A DNA stretch of 64,000 nucleotides, taken from Opitutales bacterium. Lineage in GTDB: Bacteria; Verrucomicrobiota; Verrucomicrobiia; Opitutales; Seribacteraceae. A program made the position numbers and the translations under genes. A model generated the notes under the pieces. That model ran no database searches. It was not told where the DNA came from and saw only the letters and a list, made by a program, of their open reading frames with translations. The stretch lies in the NCBI GenBank assembly GCA_028042835.1, contig JAOFOL010000005.1, forward strand, positions 1 to 64,000. Direction: 5' to 3'. The first letter of the stretch is position 1, and every line of letters begins with the position of its first letter. Shown here piece after piece: positions 36,604-45,855 of the stretch.

Positions 36604-39342
36604 TTAATCTGATGAATCAAAATTCATTGGATTAAGAGCTTGCACTAATAAATCAACCAACAGTCGCAAAGATTTGTCTCCGGTTTCATTGGATTGTATT
36701 TTCATTGAAAAAGAACCCTGAGAATCTCCTCGCTGTCTCTTTCCCACTTCAATTGAATCAAATGCATCAAAGCCTTGTGATTTAGTAAGATCGATTCTTT
36801 CCAATGTTCCGGAAACAGTTTGGTAATCGAATCGTTGCAGAAAAATCTCCGCGAACTCCCCATAAACGCCATTTAGAGACTTTGCAAAATCACTCTCTCT
36901 TACTCGATCAAGCTTGGCTGCAACTCTTAGCCCGTAATTTGAATTCAAAACTTCCTCCTGGTAATCATAACGACCATCTAAACTAACCCCTTCAGATGTG
37001 GCCTCTGCTTTAAGAACAAGATCGAGACTTAGAAAGTCTCTAAAGCTCTCCCACAATTCTTGTTCGCCAGAATTCTTTTGAAAATTCTCAAAGAATTTGT
37101 CCACAAAAAGGGCAAGAGCCAGATCATAGTCCACACCTGAGAGTTTAGAAGACAAATTAGCGTTCACGCTACCTCCCTCCTGCCCGAATAAAAAGATTTC
37201 CTGCATTTCTCGATCAAGAAAGGCCGGGTTAGGTTGGTCAGCCCACCAAGAAGTAAGGAAGACCAAGCAATTTTGATCCATTCCCACAGAGATGTGCGAT
37301 TCTTTATGACGAATGGATAAAAAGCCTGGTGATTGGACTTCCTCGACTCTCCATCTTGGTACTGCATCCTTCAGATCAAGTTGGCGGATAATAAAGTCCT
37401 TTAATTTATCTTCGTCTGCTATCGGTAAGGCTAAACCAAACAAGATATCTCCAGAACGATTATCCCTGTCCTCTTCACCCGGGAATTGTAAAAAATAAAG
37501 TGCACGCCCTTGGGATTGAATACCGCAGGCTTCAGGATCCCAAGCTAGACTTCCTAGAAATGGAATGCGGTCAACAAAGTCATCAGAAAAAACTTTAGAT
37601 AAACCAACCTCATCAACCATTCTCATCCCGGAAAATGATATAACTCCAAATGATTTTTCGGGAATATAAGCAAATGCCCGATCATCCACGCGACGTGAAG
37701 ATAATTCATTAATCAAGGATGTATTTTGTGCCTTATTTTCAATATCAGGTTCGTTCTTTTCCCCAAGATAATAGATTCCATAAATCACCAATCCAGCGAA
37801 GATCAGAAAAACAGGAAGATTCGCAAAACGAAAAACTCCCCCAGTTGGCTTCGTTTCCTTTTCCGGTTCAGGTATAATTCCTTCAGGCTCACCATTTTGG
37901 ATTCGTAAAAGAGAGGCATTGTAAGCAATAACTAAAGTCACTGCCAATGGATCGAAAACAATCACCAAGATTAAAATAAACCACTTCACCACTCGGTTCA
38001 CCGCACGGTCCAAAGCCTCTTTTATCAAAACCGGATTTTCCGTAGCTTCTGCAGCCTGTACCTCAGAATCAAAGGCTCGAGCCACAAATTTAAACGAACC
38101 TATATCAGTTGAACGGATATTTCCTTCAAGCTCAAGAATTCTAGCTTCAGCTTCTTCCTTCTTGCCTTGAAGTTCCGCTTTCATCGCTTCTATCTCAGCC
38201 GAACTATCTGGTCCGAATGCTGAATTAATCTCACTAAGTGAAGTAATCTTCCGACTCGCCTCTGCAATTTCACTTTCCAATGTGGCAATGCGACTATCAA
38301 CGGAAGAACGGGCTTCCTGTAAGTTCTGCAACGCAGTCTTCACATTATCTGCTTGCTCGGCACCACCTGTGGTTAATCCAGTTATACGAGAATTGGCATC
38401 TGAAATCTCACTTTGAATAAGAACGATTCTTTGATCCAAAGAGTCGTACCGGGTTTGTAGGTTCTCCCTTGCCTTATCCTTGGCAGACTGAATTCCATTC
38501 ATCCTGCTCCGTAAAGCTTCCCTTTCAGAACCTTGCGTTTTTAGCAACTCAGCAGCCTTCTTCAGCCCATCCTCCTTAAGGAACCCACCCGCACCCTGAT
38601 CCTGGTAAACTTTTACAGCTGCATCCAATTGAGCAATCCTATTGGAAACTTCCTCCTCTCTTGATCTTTCCCGTTCCAAACGTTCGTCAATTTCTCCCTT
38701 GTATTCCGATTTATCATTTTCAATCTGTGAGATATCCTGTCTTCTTTCGATAATCACATCCTGAAGACGCTTTTTCTCATCCTCACGACTTTGCCTTTCC
38801 CCCACAATCATCTGATCAGTTTCATCAGCCAATCGGGATTTTGATAGTTCAGCCTGCTCAATGTCCTTACGTCTCTCAGAGATATAGCTTTCTAGTCTCA
38901 ACCGCTCATCCGCCTGCTTTTCTTCTCGTAGAGTCGATCCTTTTTTTCCGGAAAGCTGATAAGCTGAGATCCTGCGGTCATAATCAGACTGTTGCTTTTG
39001 TAAGCTGGATATTTCCTTTTCGTACCCCTGCACTTGACTCAATGTTTGCTCAAATGCCTGCGATAAATAGCCATAGATTCCCGCAGATGTAATTCCAATT
39101 AGAAGCACCACTGCAAAGGAAAGGTAAGTCCTCAAAGTCGGATGACAGGATCGCCAATTTCTGTAAAGAAAAGAAGCCGCAATTAACTTTCCAAACTCCA
39201 AGCTGGAAGCCATGATAATAATAGGTATGGTAAACGAACTGACCGCACCAAAAGTTAAGGCAATTCCCCGAACACTAAAATACGCGGCACAACCTGCTAT
39301 AAACAATGCAGATGCCCCTATCATCAGGGTAAATAAATTCAT
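36604..39342 (-). CDS. Coiled-coil membrane protein with large periplasmic domain
   Basis: The 912-residue product has three N-terminal membrane helices (about 4-32, 34-58, 71-93), with SSLEFGKLIAASFLYRNW between the second and third. A coiled coil of about 330 residues (97-430) is heptad-rich in Glu, Arg and Ser. A helix near 452-476 contains FILILVIVFDPLAVTLVIAY, another spans 507-525, and a C-terminal domain of about 385 residues follows. The helix motif (VFDPLAV) and the N-terminus remind me of marine T4-like phage membrane proteins, while the C-terminal domain recalls DUF3352/DUF4836-type domains; both are recollections. The first gene of a three-gene unit, it is divergent from the symporter at 39463. 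Function unknown. Confidence 0.9.
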   Translation of the reverse strand: MNLFTLMIGASALFIAGCAAYFSVRGIALTFGAVSSFTIPIIIMASSLEFGKLIAASFLYRNWRSCHPTLRTYLSFAVVLLIGITSAGIYGYLSQAFEQTLSQVQGYEKEISSLQKQQSDYDRRISAYQLSGKKGSTLREEKQADERLRLESYISERRKDIEQAELSKSRLADETDQMIVGERQSREDEKKRLQDVIIERRQDISQIENDKSEYKGEIDERLERERSREEEVSNRIAQLDAAVKVYQDQGAGGFLKEDGLKKAAELLKTQGSEREALRSRMNGIQSAKDKARENLQTRYDSLDQRIVLIQSEISDANSRITGLTTGGAEQADNVKTALQNLQEARSSVDSRIATLESEIAEASRKITSLSEINSAFGPDSSAEIEAMKAELQGKKEEAEARILELEGNIRSTDIGSFKFVARAFDSEVQAAEATENPVLIKEALDRAVNRVVKWFILILVIVFDPLAVTLVIAYNASLLRIQNGEPEGIIPEPEKETKPTGGVFRFANLPVFLIFAGLVIYGIYYLGEKNEPDIENKAQNTSLINELSSRRVDDRAFAYIPEKSFGVISFSGMRMVDEVGLSKVFSDDFVDRIPFLGSLAWDPEACGIQSQGRALYFLQFPGEEDRDNRSGDILFGLALPIADEDKLKDFIIRQLDLKDAVPRWRVEEVQSPGFLSIRHKESHISVGMDQNCLVFLTSWWADQPNPAFLDREMQEIFLFGQEGGSVNANLSSKLSGVDYDLALALFVDKFFENFQKNSGEQELWESFRDFLSLDLVLKAEATSEGVSLDGRYDYQEEVLNSNYGLRVAAKLDRVRESDFAKSLNGVYGEFAEIFLQRFDYQTVSGTLERIDLTKSQGFDAFDSIEVGKRQRGDSQGSFSMKIQSNETGDKSLRLLVDLLVQALNPMNFDSSD

Positions 39343-39381
39343 TTAAAGTTTCTTTCACATACCAAGGGTCGAGAAAACAAC

Positions 39382-39418
39382 AACTTATTCCCATTGATAA
39401 AACTTATTCACCGATAAA
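39382..39418. repeat. Imperfect direct repeat in a divergent promoter region
   Basis: AACTTATTC occurs at 39382-39390 and 39401-39409, each followed by CATTGATAAA or ACCGATAAA. The two copies lie between the divergent coiled-coil and symporter genes. The region is AT-rich, so chance is possible; a regulator site is an inference. Confidence 0.35.
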
Positions 39419-39462
39419 CGATTTCCGTTTCCCTTATTATGAACTAATATTTAACATATTAC

Positions 39463-41022
39463 TTGATGGAGTTTCATCAATATTTTACAAACATTGACTG
39501 GATGGTCGTGGGAGGGTACCTGCTGCTTACTACCTGGGTGGGGCATTTACTCAAAGGAAAACAGTCGACGATTAAAGACTTTTTTCTTGGGGGAAGGTCT
39601 CTTCCTTGGCAAGCAGTTGCTGGATCTATCATTGCCACTGAGATCAGTGGAGTAACTTTTATTGGAGTGCCGGGAATGGTTTACGCTGCGGGTGGTGACT
39701 TTACTTACCTGCAATGGGGGATAGGTTCAATTATTGCACGCATTATAGTTGGAATTTATTTTGTACGCGTTTTTTACGAAAGAGAAATATTTAGTCCATA
39801 TGACTATATGGGTAACCAGTTAGGCGAAGGAGCGAAAAGGTTGGCTACCATCATCTTCCAAGTCGGCGGTATTCTTGGACAAAGCGTACGGGTATTGGTT
39901 GCAGCATTGGCACTTAAGGTAGTCACTCCACTTGAATTCCACCATTGTATTTGGATTATTGGACTCTTTGCTGTTGGTTGGACCCTTATGGGCGGAATGC
40001 GTACCGTAATTTGGACCGATGTGATGCAGTTTTTCCTCTTTGTGGGAGCAGGCCTCTTTAGTTTATTCTGGATACTTTCCCAGATAGATGGAGGTTGGTC
40101 TCAAATGACGGAAGTAGCGGGAGAAGCAGGTAAGTTCACCCTCTTCAACCTCACGACTGACCCTGCAGTTGGCTTTACTCTCTGGGTTGCGATAATTGCC
40201 GCCCCTTTTCAAAACTTAAGTGCTTTCGGAGTAGATCAACTCAATGCGCAAAGGATGTTTTGTTGTCGCGATGCCAACGATGCCCGAAAAGCCATGATTG
40301 CCAGTTCAGGAGCATTATTACTAACCCTTCTGATGCTTTTTGTTGGAACCGCACTATTTGCCTATTATGAACCTATGCGAATGGCAGGTACTGAACCCGC
40401 TATCTTCAACGAAGATACAAATGCAGTCTTTCCTGTTTGGATCGTCACTGAATTACCCGTCGGCTTACGAGGTTTAATTCTTGCAGGAATTTTTGCAGCA
40501 GCTATTTCCAGCCTCGATTCAATCTTGGCAGCACTGTCGCAAACAACCCTGGGTCTATTAAAACCGAAGACAGACAAAGACGCGGAAAAAAGGCGCCTCT
40601 TTCTCTCTCGTATTTTAGTTCTCGTTTGGGGCATTTTGCTCTCCGCATTTGCCGTGGAATTAGACTCGTTAAGAGGGAAGGTTAATGTCGTGGTTTTAGC
40701 CTTCGGCATGATTTCATACACGACTGGTCCTATGCTTGGGATGTTTTTAGCCTCCCTACTCTCTCCTAAAGCGGGAGTGAAAGGCTTATCAATAGGCTTT
40801 GCCCTTTCCTTTTTGATGGTAGCATCCCTTCGTCCCGACTTTTATCAAATTCTTTTAAACTACAAGGTCATAACTTTTGACCAAGCCCTACAATGGAGTT
40901 TCCTACAAGATCGGAATGGTGAACTCGCTCCGACTATCAACACAGTCTGGGCGTGGCCGGTAACGGTTTTTATAACCTGGGGATTTGGTGTACTCATTCC
41001 TCAAAAGAAAAAATTTCCTTGA
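39463..41022 (+). CDS. Sodium:solute symporter (SSS family)
   Basis: The 519-residue inner-membrane protein has about 13 hydrophobic segments. Family marks are SLPWQAVAGSIIATEISGVTFIGVPGMVY near the start, WTLMGGMRTVIWTDVMQFFLF, and GIFAAAISSLDSILAALS, which matches the Na+-site helix. It takes up a solute with sodium. The next gene is a GH20-type hexosaminidase whose ATG overlaps this stop codon by one base (TGATG), so an amino-sugar or N-acetylated sugar substrate is likely (inference from context). Confidence 0.93.
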   Translation: MMEFHQYFTNIDWMVVGGYLLLTTWVGHLLKGKQSTIKDFFLGGRSLPWQAVAGSIIATEISGVTFIGVPGMVYAAGGDFTYLQWGIGSIIARIIVGIYFVRVFYEREIFSPYDYMGNQLGEGAKRLATIIFQVGGILGQSVRVLVAALALKVVTPLEFHHCIWIIGLFAVGWTLMGGMRTVIWTDVMQFFLFVGAGLFSLFWILSQIDGGWSQMTEVAGEAGKFTLFNLTTDPAVGFTLWVAIIAAPFQNLSAFGVDQLNAQRMFCCRDANDARKAMIASSGALLLTLLMLFVGTALFAYYEPMRMAGTEPAIFNEDTNAVFPVWIVTELPVGLRGLILAGIFAAAISSLDSILAALSQTTLGLLKPKTDKDAEKRRLFLSRILVLVWGILLSAFAVELDSLRGKVNVVVLAFGMISYTTGPMLGMFLASLLSPKAGVKGLSIGFALSFLMVASLRPDFYQILLNYKVITFDQALQWSFLQDRNGELAPTINTVWAWPVTVFITWGFGVLIPQKKKFP

Positions 41023-42821
41023 TGATACATATGCTTTCGGCCCATCTCTTTCCTTCACCCTCAGAAATATCTGAGAAGAAAGGTCTCTTTAACAAACCGA
41101 AAAGTCTGAGTGTACATTTTCAAAATTCTTCATTCGAATCTTTAATCCCTGTCTCTCCCATCCCTCTTAATAAAGTCGGGAAGTCATCGGCTGATCTCAT
41201 CTTCATTCAAACAGATCTTGGGCATAAAGAAGCTTATAAGATAGAATGCGAAAGCACTGGGATTACCATTAATTCCAATACTGCAAATGGAGCTTTGTAT
41301 GCCCTGCACACTCTCAAACAAATCTTCACATTATTTACTGAAAACCCGATACCCTGTTTTGAGATCTCCGACTACCCGTTACTTAGACGGCGAGGTTTCA
41401 TGCTCGATGTAAGTCGTTGTAAAGTCCCGACAATGGAGTCGATTTTCTCATTAATCGACCTGCTTTCTCAACTTCGCTATAATGAACTTCAATTATACAT
41501 TGAACATACTTTTGCTTTCGTTGATCATCCAACTGTATGGCAGGAAGCCTCTCCTCTAACTGGAAAAGAAATTCAAGAGATTGATAAATACTGTCGTGAA
41601 AGATTTATTGAACTTGTCCCGAACCTGAATTCTTTCGGCCATTTTGAACGTTGGCTTCGACATGAACCATATAAAAAACTAGCCGAATGCCCGGAAGGCT
41701 TCCACCGAGATGAACCGTACATGATTAGAGATCATGGTTCCGTACTCAAACCAAACCAGGAAAGCCTGGATTTTATTGATTCCCTTTATGAGGAATACCT
41801 GCCTAATTTTTCATCCAAAAAGTTCAATGTAGGACTCGACGAACCTTGGGAACTGGGACAAGGGTGGAGTAAACCGCAGGTTGATGCCAAAGGTAAAGGT
41901 ATTGTCTACCTCGAACATCTGAAAGGTATTTTAAATGCAGTTGAAAACCGAGGGAAATCAATGGAGTTTTGGGCAGATGTTCTTCTCGAAAACCCAGAGA
42001 ATGCCAAATTTCTGCCGCTCAATGCATCCCCTATCATTTGGGGATATGAAGCAGATCACCCCTTTGAAGATCAGGCAAGAACTCTTTCCGCTTGCGGGTT
42101 AAATTTCTCCCTCGCCCCAGGCACTGCAAATTGGCGCAGTTTTTCTGGGCGTTGGCAAACTGCCCGAAAAAATCTCGAATCAGCATGTAAAAATGCACAC
42201 AAATATTCGGCAGAAGGAATTCTGCTTACAACATGGGGAGATTGTGGAAACCATCAACCATGGGCAACTCTTTACGCCCCTCTCTTTCTAGCTAGCCAAT
42301 TGGCTTGGAATGGTGGCGATAAGACAGATGAAGACATCGCATTGGCATTGGACCGAGATGTGTTTCTTTCCCCATCCTGTGGTCTTGGGCAAGCGTTCAT
42401 CGAGTTAGGTAATTTAGACCAAAAACTTGAATTCACCTTACCCAACAACAGCCTTTCTTGGTTCTCATTATTTACCGCTCAACCCGATAAACTTGTCAAA
42501 CACATCTCGGAGCAAACTTCAGTTAGCAAGCTTAAAGACGGGCTCGCTTCATTAGAGAAGATCAATCCTGGAAGATTTCAGACTACGAATAATCTCTCTG
42601 TAGAATGGGCAGTTCAAGAACTTCAAATAGGGGTGGATCTCTCAAAAGTTGGTATCCTCAATGCCCTAACTTTAATCGATAAAAATTCTGATTATTCAAA
42701 GCATTTACCCGCAAACCCTGAACTCATTGAACGATTTAAAAAAGTTTGGCTTCTTCGAGCCAGAAATGGAGGCTTAAAAGAGGCAGTTCAACTCCTTAAG
42801 GGTGCAATCGAAAAAACATAA
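41022..42821 (+). CDS. GH20-type beta-N-acetylhexosaminidase, cytoplasmic
   Basis: The 599-residue enzyme starts at the ATG that overlaps the symporter stop. The GH20b-like small domain (about 60-115) ends in NTANGALYALHTLKQIF. The TIM-barrel begins at PLLRRRGFMLDVSR. The catalytic Asp-Glu pair is D273-E274 in FNVGLDEPWELG. ELVPNLNSFGHFERWL is a barrel loop typical of the family. There is no signal peptide, so it would cleave imported sugars. GH20 exo-enzymes remove terminal GlcNAc or GalNAc; the C-terminal 200 residues are unassigned. Confidence 0.88.
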   Translation: MIHMLSAHLFPSPSEISEKKGLFNKPKSLSVHFQNSSFESLIPVSPIPLNKVGKSSADLIFIQTDLGHKEAYKIECESTGITINSNTANGALYALHTLKQIFTLFTENPIPCFEISDYPLLRRRGFMLDVSRCKVPTMESIFSLIDLLSQLRYNELQLYIEHTFAFVDHPTVWQEASPLTGKEIQEIDKYCRERFIELVPNLNSFGHFERWLRHEPYKKLAECPEGFHRDEPYMIRDHGSVLKPNQESLDFIDSLYEEYLPNFSSKKFNVGLDEPWELGQGWSKPQVDAKGKGIVYLEHLKGILNAVENRGKSMEFWADVLLENPENAKFLPLNASPIIWGYEADHPFEDQARTLSACGLNFSLAPGTANWRSFSGRWQTARKNLESACKNAHKYSAEGILLTTWGDCGNHQPWATLYAPLFLASQLAWNGGDKTDEDIALALDRDVFLSPSCGLGQAFIELGNLDQKLEFTLPNNSLSWFSLFTAQPDKLVKHISEQTSVSKLKDGLASLEKINPGRFQTTNNLSVEWAVQELQIGVDLSKVGILNALTLIDKNSDYSKHLPANPELIERFKKVWLLRARNGGLKEAVQLLKGAIEKT

Positions 42822-42831
42822 CAAGTACAAC

Positions 42832-44004
42832 TTAATCAATGTGAAAAACCGGCATTTCTGCTGCAATTGCATCCGCACGAACTCGACCTTCTTGAGTCAA
42901 ACATATCCAATCATCGTTTTTTTCAGCTAGACCTTCCACAAGCAATTTCTCAAAAAATTGATTAATATTATCCAAGGATTGCCGAGGCAGTCCAAAACGG
43001 TCGGATATTTTTGGTAAACAAATTCCCTGATTCATCCGCAATCCAAAAAGCAAAGCATCTTCCGCCAAGGCAATAGGAGTAAGTTGCTCAAACTCGTCAT
43101 ATTGATCATTAGTAAATCCCTTCACTATTCCGGCTGCCCATTCTTCTAAATTTGAAGGGTTCTTTCGTCTTTGATAATCAATTTGGGAACACGCAGATGG
43201 TCCAAATCCGATCCACTCATTCATATTCCAAGTATTTAAATTATGAAGGCAGGCCATTCCATCCAAGGCAAAATTAGAAACTTCATATTGTTTGTAGCCT
43301 TCAGTAGGCAAAAAGTTCCATGCTCTCTCATAATATTGAGCCTCCTTGTCTGGGTCGATAGATAGTTCCCCTTTTGCCAGCCTGTAATATAATGCGGTAT
43401 CCTCTTCAAAAGTCAGGCAATAGGTTGAGATATGATCCGGTTTTAGCCTAACAGCTTCCGCCATATCAAGCTCCCATTGTTCAATAGTCTGATGGGGGAT
43501 ACCAAAAATTAAATCCAAGTTTACCGATTCAAAACCTGCATCCCGAATATTTTTGTAAGCCTGGTAAACTTTTTTGGGCCCATGCTTGCGACCCAAATCA
43601 TCCATTAACTTCGAATCAAAGGTCTGTACCCCTAAGGATATTCTGTTAACCCCACCCGCTTTCAAGGCAGATAATTTTTTTGGATTTACTTCATTAGGGG
43701 CTAATTCTATCGTCCACTCGACTCCGCTTGCCAATCCCATTCCTTGAATTAATTTACACAACTCCAATAATTCATTGGGCTGCAAAAGCCCGGGTGTACC
43801 ACCACCAATGAAGACAGTATCAACCAAACGCGTCAATTTAGACTGTTTCATTTCCCGGCTAAGAGCAAGAAAGTAGCTTTCAATTTTCTTTTTGCTTGGT
43901 CTCTCCTGATAAAATGCGCAAAAGTCACATGTGGATGAACAGAACGGTACATGGACATAGAGACCAAGGCTTTGATTATGTTTTTGATTTCCTTCCTGCA
44001 TCAT
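42832..44004 (-). CDS. hemW: HemW-like radical SAM protein
   Basis: The 390-residue protein has the radical SAM cluster motif C22-x3-C26-x2-C29 in VPFCSSTCDFCAFYQ. FIGGGTPGLLQ and VNRISLGVQTFD follow, and the C-terminal winged-helix HemN_C region is near YKQYEVSNFA and LNTWNMNEWIGFGPSA. Homologs act as heme chaperones rather than as coproporphyrinogen oxidases. It is divergent from the lipoprotein gene at 44045. Confidence 0.93.
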   Translation of the reverse strand: MMQEGNQKHNQSLGLYVHVPFCSSTCDFCAFYQERPSKKKIESYFLALSREMKQSKLTRLVDTVFIGGGTPGLLQPNELLELCKLIQGMGLASGVEWTIELAPNEVNPKKLSALKAGGVNRISLGVQTFDSKLMDDLGRKHGPKKVYQAYKNIRDAGFESVNLDLIFGIPHQTIEQWELDMAEAVRLKPDHISTYCLTFEEDTALYYRLAKGELSIDPDKEAQYYERAWNFLPTEGYKQYEVSNFALDGMACLHNLNTWNMNEWIGFGPSACSQIDYQRRKNPSNLEEWAAGIVKGFTNDQYDEFEQLTPIALAEDALLFGLRMNQGICLPKISDRFGLPRQSLDNINQFFEKLLVEGLAEKNDDWICLTQEGRVRADAIAAEMPVFHID

Positions 44005-44044
44005 CTTGGGTTATGAACAATTTCCACCAATCGACAAAAAGAAA

Positions 44045-44953
44045 ATGAACCAAGCCAAATACAGACTCACTCTCCTTATCGCCATTCTCGGACTAGGAAT
44101 TCTATCCAGTTGTCGCCAACCGACCTTTATTAATCTTACTTCTAAGAATATAAGTCAGAATCCCTCAGGTATATATACCCTCCAAACAGAAGTTGATATT
44201 CAAGATCGAAGAATCGACCCCAAAACAATTAAAGTTTCCGTGGTCGTAGGTGGGGAGAGGATCCCTATGGTTAAAGATCCGGTAAATTCAACTCTGTGGA
44301 GCAGTGATTATAAATTACCCCAAGGTTTTGATGAAGCGACATACTATTTTCAGGCAAACTACTCAACCAAGCTAAACAGTGGTGCCCTTAAACCAGGCGA
44401 AATTAAAAGTGACCTTCAGGTCTTTCGATTGGAAAATCGTTATGTAGGTAACTTGGCTTCTTATCGTGGTCCCGTAGGTGTTGAGATCGCTGTACAAGGT
44501 AGAGGTTTGACCAAGTATGATTCGATTTCTTTTGGTGGAGAAAAAGCCCAAACCCGCTACCTTTCGGAAAATGAATTACGATTTACTATTCCAGCACTGC
44601 CTGCTGGAGTAGATTACCCGGTTCAATTGATTGGTGGACCGCATGGTGCTTTGGACATTGGCAATTTCCGTATTGATCAAAGTCCGCTTGGAGTAGTTCC
44701 CTCCTCACTCGAAATCGCTTCCGGAGACTCTGCCACCCTACTTTTCAAAATAGATTATGATGCTCCAAGTGGTGGACTTCCTATTGAAGTCAGGACAAAT
44801 ATTCCTGACTCTGTCGTTATGCCTGAAGCCATGATTGCCGAAGGTGATAGAACCGTAAATATCCCTGTTCAGGGTGGAGCTCCTGCTGAAGGGAAATTGA
44901 TCATTACCGCACCAGGATATGATTCCTTAGAAGTCCCGGTGCGCGTTTTCTGA
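44045..44953 (+). CDS. Lipoprotein with IPT/TIG-like domain
   Basis: From ATG 44045 the 302-residue product has a lipoprotein signal ending LGLGILSSC (Cys 23). A beta-rich N-terminal domain is followed by an IPT/TIG-like Ig domain (about 150-215, VEIAVQGRGLTKYDSISFGG). The C-terminal domain has GDSATLLFKIDYDAPSGGLPIEV. It probably sits on the periplasmic face of a membrane and binds other surface components (inference). It is followed after 20 bases by the glycosyltransferase gene. Confidence 0.85.
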   Translation: MNQAKYRLTLLIAILGLGILSSCRQPTFINLTSKNISQNPSGIYTLQTEVDIQDRRIDPKTIKVSVVVGGERIPMVKDPVNSTLWSSDYKLPQGFDEATYYFQANYSTKLNSGALKPGEIKSDLQVFRLENRYVGNLASYRGPVGVEIAVQGRGLTKYDSISFGGEKAQTRYLSENELRFTIPALPAGVDYPVQLIGGPHGALDIGNFRIDQSPLGVVPSSLEIASGDSATLLFKIDYDAPSGGLPIEVRTNIPDSVVMPEAMIAEGDRTVNIPVQGGAPAEGKLIITAPGYDSLEVPVRVF

Positions 44954-44973
44954 TTCCCCCCGATTCTTTAGAC

Positions 44974-45855
44974 ATGGTTGCTCCGTCCGGCACGGACAAC
45001 TTCTCGGTTTCCGTAATCATCCCCACTTACAACCGATCTGCATTTTTGAAGAGTGCATTAGAATCTGTAACCTCTCAATCTTATCCCATAAAAGAGATAT
45101 TGGTTATTGATGATGGCTCTACCGACCAGACCGTTGAGAACCTTACACCCAACTTTAAATCCGTAATTTTCATACGGCAGGAAAACCAGGGTGTATCTGC
45201 TGCACGAAATACCGGTATTAAAAAAGCCACTGGAGAATGGATCGCCTTACTCGACTCGGATGATCTATGGACAGTTGGTAAAATTGAAAAACAAATCGCA
45301 CATTTAAGGCAGAATCCCAAAATTAAAGCCTGTCACTCGGGTGAAGAATGGGTGCGGAATGGTAATCCCGTCAAGGTACCTACCCGCCTCAATAAATCAA
45401 ATGATGGCCTTTTCTCACGGAGCTTGGATCGATGTATAATTTGCCCATCCTCCATACTAATTCATCGTTCTGTGTTTAAAAAAATAGGGATTTTTGATGA
45501 AGACCTCCCCCTTTGTGAAGATTACGATTTTTGGATTCGCCTGCTTCTTCATTATGAGATCGGACTTGTAAAAGAAGCACTGGTTATCAAACAAGGTGGA
45601 CACTCGGACCAGCTATCCACATCCACTTGGGGGCTTGATCGATTCCGCGTGCAATCATTAGAGAAGATTCTTGCTTCAGAACCCTTAAATCCAAACCAGA
45701 AAATTGCTATTCTGTCCGCAATTGCACATAAGGCTGACTTATTGAGTAAAGGATTCTCTAAACACGAAAAAAGGGAAGAGGCTATCTTTTACGTGAATAA
45801 AAATAGCCAAGCCTGTCAAAAAATATCTAGCTTAAAAAATATCAAAGTCTCATGA
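44974..45855 (+). CDS. Family 2 glycosyltransferase
   Basis: The 293-residue GT-A enzyme opens with SVIIPTYNRSAFLKSALESV and has the DD(G/S) nucleotide site IDDGSTDQ. The DxD-type metal site is LLDSDDLW, and a CEDYDFWIRLLL motif is typical of the acceptor side. No signal peptide or helix is present, so it works in the cytoplasm, probably on a surface glycan. The stop overlaps the next ATG as ATGA, so translation is coupled to the nucleosidase-like gene. Confidence 0.92.
   Translation: MVAPSGTDNFSVSVIIPTYNRSAFLKSALESVTSQSYPIKEILVIDDGSTDQTVENLTPNFKSVIFIRQENQGVSAARNTGIKKATGEWIALLDSDDLWTVGKIEKQIAHLRQNPKIKACHSGEEWVRNGNPVKVPTRLNKSNDGLFSRSLDRCIICPSSILIHRSVFKKIGIFDEDLPLCEDYDFWIRLLLHYEIGLVKEALVIKQGGHSDQLSTSTWGLDRFRVQSLEKILASEPLNPNQKIAILSAIAHKADLLSKGFSKHEKREEAIFYVNKNSQACQKISSLKNIKVS

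Noticed and set aside
36604-39342. Calling this region a prophage because of the phage-like N-terminus
   Set aside because: No capsid, tail, integrase or attachment-site features surround it, and the neighbours are ordinary chromosomal genes.
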